Source of the DNA: Candidatus Spyradosoma merdigallinarum
GTDB taxonomy: Bacteria > Verrucomicrobiota > Verrucomicrobiia > Opitutales > UBA953
Direction of reading: 5' to 3'
Assembly (NCBI GenBank): GCA_018713755.1
Contig: DVOG01000049.1
Span: forward strand, 1 to 17,396
Length of the DNA: 17,396 nucleotides
Positions 15,405 to 17,396 of this stretch are shown one piece after another; within the stretch, counting starts at the first letter, position 1, and each line of letters opens with the position of its first letter. The position numbers and the translations under genes are program-made. Under the pieces are notes generated by a model. That model did no database searches, was not told the origin of the DNA, and worked only from the letters and a program-made list of their open reading frames with translations.

Positions 15405-17162
15405 ATGAATTGGCTGACAGATTTGTTCATGAACGATGTGGACGGCGTGGCTCACACCGTCCTGATGTTCGCGCTCGTCATCGCGATCGGGATACCGCTC
15501 GGACGCGTGAAGGTGTTCGGGGTTTCCCTCGGCGTCACGCTCGTGCTCTTCGTCGGGATTCTGCTCGGACAGCTCGGCTTCAAGATCAACGACCACGTTC
15601 TCCACTTCGTGAAAGAGTTCGGGCTGATTCTGTTCGTCTTCTCGATTGGTCTGCAGGTCGGCCCCGGCTTTTTCGCCTCGTTCAAAAAAGGAGGCATGCT
15701 GATGAACGGGCTCGCGGCTTCGGTCGTGCTGCTCGGCGTGCTCATGACGCTGCTTTTCCATTTCATCACGAACATTCCGATGCCGACGATGGTCGGCGTG
15801 CTTTCCGGCGCCGTGACGAACACGCCCGGGCTCGGCGCCGCGCAGCAGGCGCTCGCCGAAATCATCCGGACGAATCCCGAGGCGAAGGCGGATCTCATCG
15901 CCCAGGCGGGCGGCGTTCCCGCGGGAACGTCTCCGGACGGCGTCATCGAGCAGCTCGCGGGAACGCTCGGGCAGGGCTACGCGTGCGCGTATCCGCTCGG
16001 CGTCGTCGGCATCATTCTTTCGCTGCTGATCGTTCGCGCCGTCTTCAAAATTTCCTTCGACCGCGAAACGCGCGCGCTGCGCGCGACGAATCCGACGAGC
16101 GGCGACAACTCGACCGCCGTCACGATCGACGTGCAGAATCCCGCCGTCGTCGGCAAAACGATCGCGGAAGTTTCGAAGCTCGCGAAATGCCGCTTCGTCA
16201 TTTCCCGGCTTCGCCGCGGGAACAATCCTCCGGTGTTGCCGACCGGGAGCACGCGGATTGAGCTGGGCGACCGCCTGCTGGTGATTTCCGCGAAGGAAGA
16301 CGCGGGAACGATCGAGGCCTTTTTCGGAAAAGTCGTCAACTGGGGCGTCGAAGACTGGGATCACATCAAGTCGGCGATCGTGCGGCGGCGCATCATCGTG
16401 ACGCGCGAAAGCATGAACGGGCGTCCGCTCGGCCGGCTCGACGCCTACACGTCGATGGGCGTCGCCATCACGCGCATCAACCGCGCCGGCGTCGTGCTGA
16501 TCGCGAATCCGACGCTGCGGCTGCAGATCGGCGACCGCGTGAACGTCGTCGGCCCCGAGCACGCGATCAACGAAGTCGAAAAAATGCTCGGGAACGAGCT
16601 GAAGCGGCTCGACCACCCGAATCTCGTTTCTCTGTTTCTCGGCATCGCGGTCGGCGTGCTTTTCGGGAGCATTCCTTTCGCGGTTCCGGGGCTTTCCCAG
16701 CCGCTGAAACTGGGGCTTGCGGGCGGTCCGCTCATCGTCGCGATTCTGCTCGGCTGCTGGGGCTACAAGTCGCACCTCATCACGTACACGCCGATTGCGG
16801 CGAACTTGATGATCCGCGAAATCGGGATTCTGCTTTTCCTCGCGAGCGTCGGCATCGGCGCCGGGAACGGCTTCCTCGAAGCGGTGCTCGGCGGCGGCTA
16901 CTGGTGGGTGCTGATCGGCTTCTGCATCACGCTCGTGCCGCTGCTCGTCGTGGGCTTCGTCGCGCGCGGCGTCTTCAAGCTGAATTATTATTCGATTCTC
17001 GGCCTCGTCGCGGGAGCGACGACGGATCCGCCCGCGCTCGCCTACGCGAACAGCGTCGCGCAGAACGAAGCGCCGAACGTCGCCTACGCGACGGTTTACC
17101 CGCTGACGATGTTCCTGCGCGTGCTGACGGCGCAGCTGCTGATTCTGATTTTCTGCGCGTAG
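15405..17162 (+). CDS. AspT/YidE-family transporter with two RCK_C domains
   Basis: This 585-residue membrane protein has two hydrophobic halves (about 15-215 and 405-583) flanking two cytoplasmic RCK_C (TrkA-C) domains (about 237-309 and 322-396). That is the architecture of the aspartate:alanine exchanger family (AspT, YidE, YbjL). The two halves carry matching signatures, GAVTNTPGLGAAQ (135-147) and GATTDPPALAYA (537-548), as expected from internal duplication. Characterised members exchange amino or dicarboxylic acids; YidE and YbjL substrates are unproven, so none is named here. The loop between GLGAAQ and YACAYPLG looks longer than in relatives I remember and holds two motif copies as a perfect palindrome. 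ATG 15405 is preferred; an in-frame ATG at 15369 would add 12 charged residues. A strong terminator follows. Confidence 0.9.
   Translation: MNWLTDLFMNDVDGVAHTVLMFALVIAIGIPLGRVKVFGVSLGVTLVLFVGILLGQLGFKINDHVLHFVKEFGLILFVFSIGLQVGPGFFASFKKGGMLMNGLAASVVLLGVLMTLLFHFITNIPMPTMVGVLSGAVTNTPGLGAAQQALAEIIRTNPEAKADLIAQAGGVPAGTSPDGVIEQLAGTLGQGYACAYPLGVVGIILSLLIVRAVFKISFDRETRALRATNPTSGDNSTAVTIDVQNPAVVGKTIAEVSKLAKCRFVISRLRRGNNPPVLPTGSTRIELGDRLLVISAKEDAGTIEAFFGKVVNWGVEDWDHIKSAIVRRRIIVTRESMNGRPLGRLDAYTSMGVAITRINRAGVVLIANPTLRLQIGDRVNVVGPEHAINEVEKMLGNELKRLDHPNLVSLFLGIAVGVLFGSIPFAVPGLSQPLKLGLAGGPLIVAILLGCWGYKSHLITYTPIAANLMIREIGILLFLASVGIGAGNGFLEAVLGGGYWWVLIGFCITLVPLLVVGFVARGVFKLNYYSILGLVAGATTDPPALAYANSVAQNEAPNVAYATVYPLTMFLRVLTAQLLILIFCA
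15914..15929. repeat. Perfect 16-bp motif palindrome inside the transporter gene
   Basis: CGTTCCCGCGGGAACG encodes part of VPAGT in the loop at residues 171-175. With the preceding G it repeats 17 bases of the intergenic palindrome at 15291-15307. A third forward copy lies 30 bp on, at 15959-15965. Confidence 0.8.
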
Positions 17163-17182
17163 TTTTTCGCTTAGGCGAAAAA
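17163..17182 (+). terminator. Small hairpin directly after the transporter stop
   Basis: TTTTTCGC (17163-17170) and GCGAAAAA (17175-17182) form an 8-bp stem with the loop TTAG. It starts one base after the stop codon. It probably assists the stronger terminator that follows or protects the 3' end. Confidence 0.55.
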
Positions 17183-17184
17183 GA

Positions 17185-17223
17185 AAAAACGCTCCCGCGG
17201 CGAATTCCCGCGGGAGCGTTTTT
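17185..17223. terminator. Strong intrinsic terminator after the transporter gene
   Basis: A perfect 16-bp stem (17185-17200 with 17208-17223) encloses a 7-nt loop. The arms begin with A5 and end with T5, so it can work in both directions. Each arm contains the GGGAGCG variant of the dispersed word. It separates the transporter from the tRNA gene. Confidence 0.92.
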
Positions 17224-17342
17224 GTCGCCGCGGGAACGCTCGCGAAAAATTTCCGTTTCCGGGGAGAAAAAAAAAGCTTGCTTTCCGTGCGGGAAAAAGA
17301 CATTTTCTCCCTCACTTTTCGTTTCGGCGAAAAGCTTCGGAC

Positions 17343-17396
17343 GGGACGCTAGCTCAATGGTAGAGCAGTTGCCTTTTAAGCAATTGGTTCGGGGTT
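17343..17396 (+). tRNA. tRNA-Lys (anticodon UUU), 3' part cut by the window edge
   Basis: The acceptor strand GGGACGC (17343-17349) is followed by TA, then a D arm with GCTC and GAGC flanking AATGGTA. The anticodon stem is GTTGC/GCAAT with the seven-base loop CTTTTAA, giving anticodon TTT. A five-base variable region (TGGTT) and the start of the T arm (CGGGGTT) reach the window end. The missing bases should supply the T-stem partner and the acceptor complement. The 119 bp between the terminator and the tRNA hold one GGGAACG copy (17232-17238) and a 7-bp hairpin (17315-17334), with no convincing promoter. Confidence 0.93.

Larger units (their letters stand above)
176..17238. repeat. Dispersed short word GGGAACG (variant GGGAGCG), window-wide family
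   Basis: By hand I count about 70 exact GGGAACG words (about 41 on the plus strand, 29 as CGTTCCC) plus about 28 GGGAGCG/CGCTCCC variants. That is one exact copy per 250 bp. Base composition at about 63 % GC predicts roughly 4 exact copies on both strands together. Most carry the longer context GCGGGAACG. First and last exact copies are 400-406 and 17232-17238; variants start at 176. Copies occur in both gene strands, in all six frames and in nearly all gaps. Counts are by eye and may be off by a few. Confidence 0.85.

Noticed and set aside
176..17238. GGGAACG as FtsK-orienting (KOPS) or Chi sequence
   Set aside because: Both functions need strong strand bias. Here orientations are about 41 to 29 and do not follow gene strand (5 to 5 inside the ATPase gene). 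One window cannot exclude it fully, but it is not the preferred reading.
17279..17307. Promoter of the tRNA-Lys gene (TTGCTT, 17 bp, ATTTTC)
   Set aside because: The -10 match is too poor to support a call.
14808..17315. 835-codon minus-strand frame opposite the transporter
   Set aside because: It is composed of charged repeats of Arg, Asp, Glu and His, it mirrors the transporter codons, and it runs through the terminator.
1..17396. CRISPR array, insertion sequence, prophage or integron
   Set aside because: There are no regularly spaced long repeats, transposase or integrase motifs, or target duplications. The repeated element is a 7-bp word without regular spacing.

Overview
The window is 17.4 kb of visibly GC-rich bacterial chromosome (by eye a little over 60 % GC) that is densely packed with housekeeping genes. 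There is no phage, transposon, CRISPR array or obviously foreign block. Gene content and style are compatible with a Verrucomicrobiota (Opitutales-like) bacterium: a HemX/CcsA-type protein overlaps hemA, GlgB has a doubled N-terminal module, almost no start has a Shine-Dalgarno sequence, and GC-rich codons mix with A/T runs. That placement is inference without a search.

Layout. The left edge cuts a small membrane-anchored protein (3-278), followed by tatD (296-1090). A P1B-type metal ATPase (1100-3112, minus) converges on tatD and has a short palindrome at its promoter. Then come plus-strand genes: a ccsA/hemX-like membrane protein (3245-4159) overlapping a short hemA (4156-5178), dinB (5254-6342), clpP (6442-7029), clpX (7112-8452), a HAD-family hydrolase (8571-9602) and, 2 bp later, ftsK (9605-12352). 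A bidirectional terminator separates ftsK from convergent glgB (12477-14687, minus). A small exported protein (14894-15235, minus) and an AspT/YidE-family transporter (15405-17162, plus) are divergent. A strong terminator and the start of a tRNA-Lys(UUU) gene close the window.

How the genes fit together. ClpX unfolds substrates for ClpP. The CcsA-like protein and HemA are translationally coupled, which points to haem or cytochrome biogenesis. FtsK acts at the septum in chromosome segregation. DinB serves lesion bypass and TatD is a putative nuclease. GlgB branches glycogen.

The outstanding feature is not a gene. A short word, GGGAACG (with variant GGGAGCG), is scattered through the whole window on both strands. 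My hand count is about 70 exact copies plus roughly 28 of the variant, against about 4 exact copies expected from base composition. It occurs in all six reading frames relative to genes, and it appears in pairs, often inverted, in nearly every intergenic gap longer than about 70 bp. This is how DNA-uptake sequences, HIP1-like iterated words or other genome-wide marks behave. I do not know a described element with this sequence.
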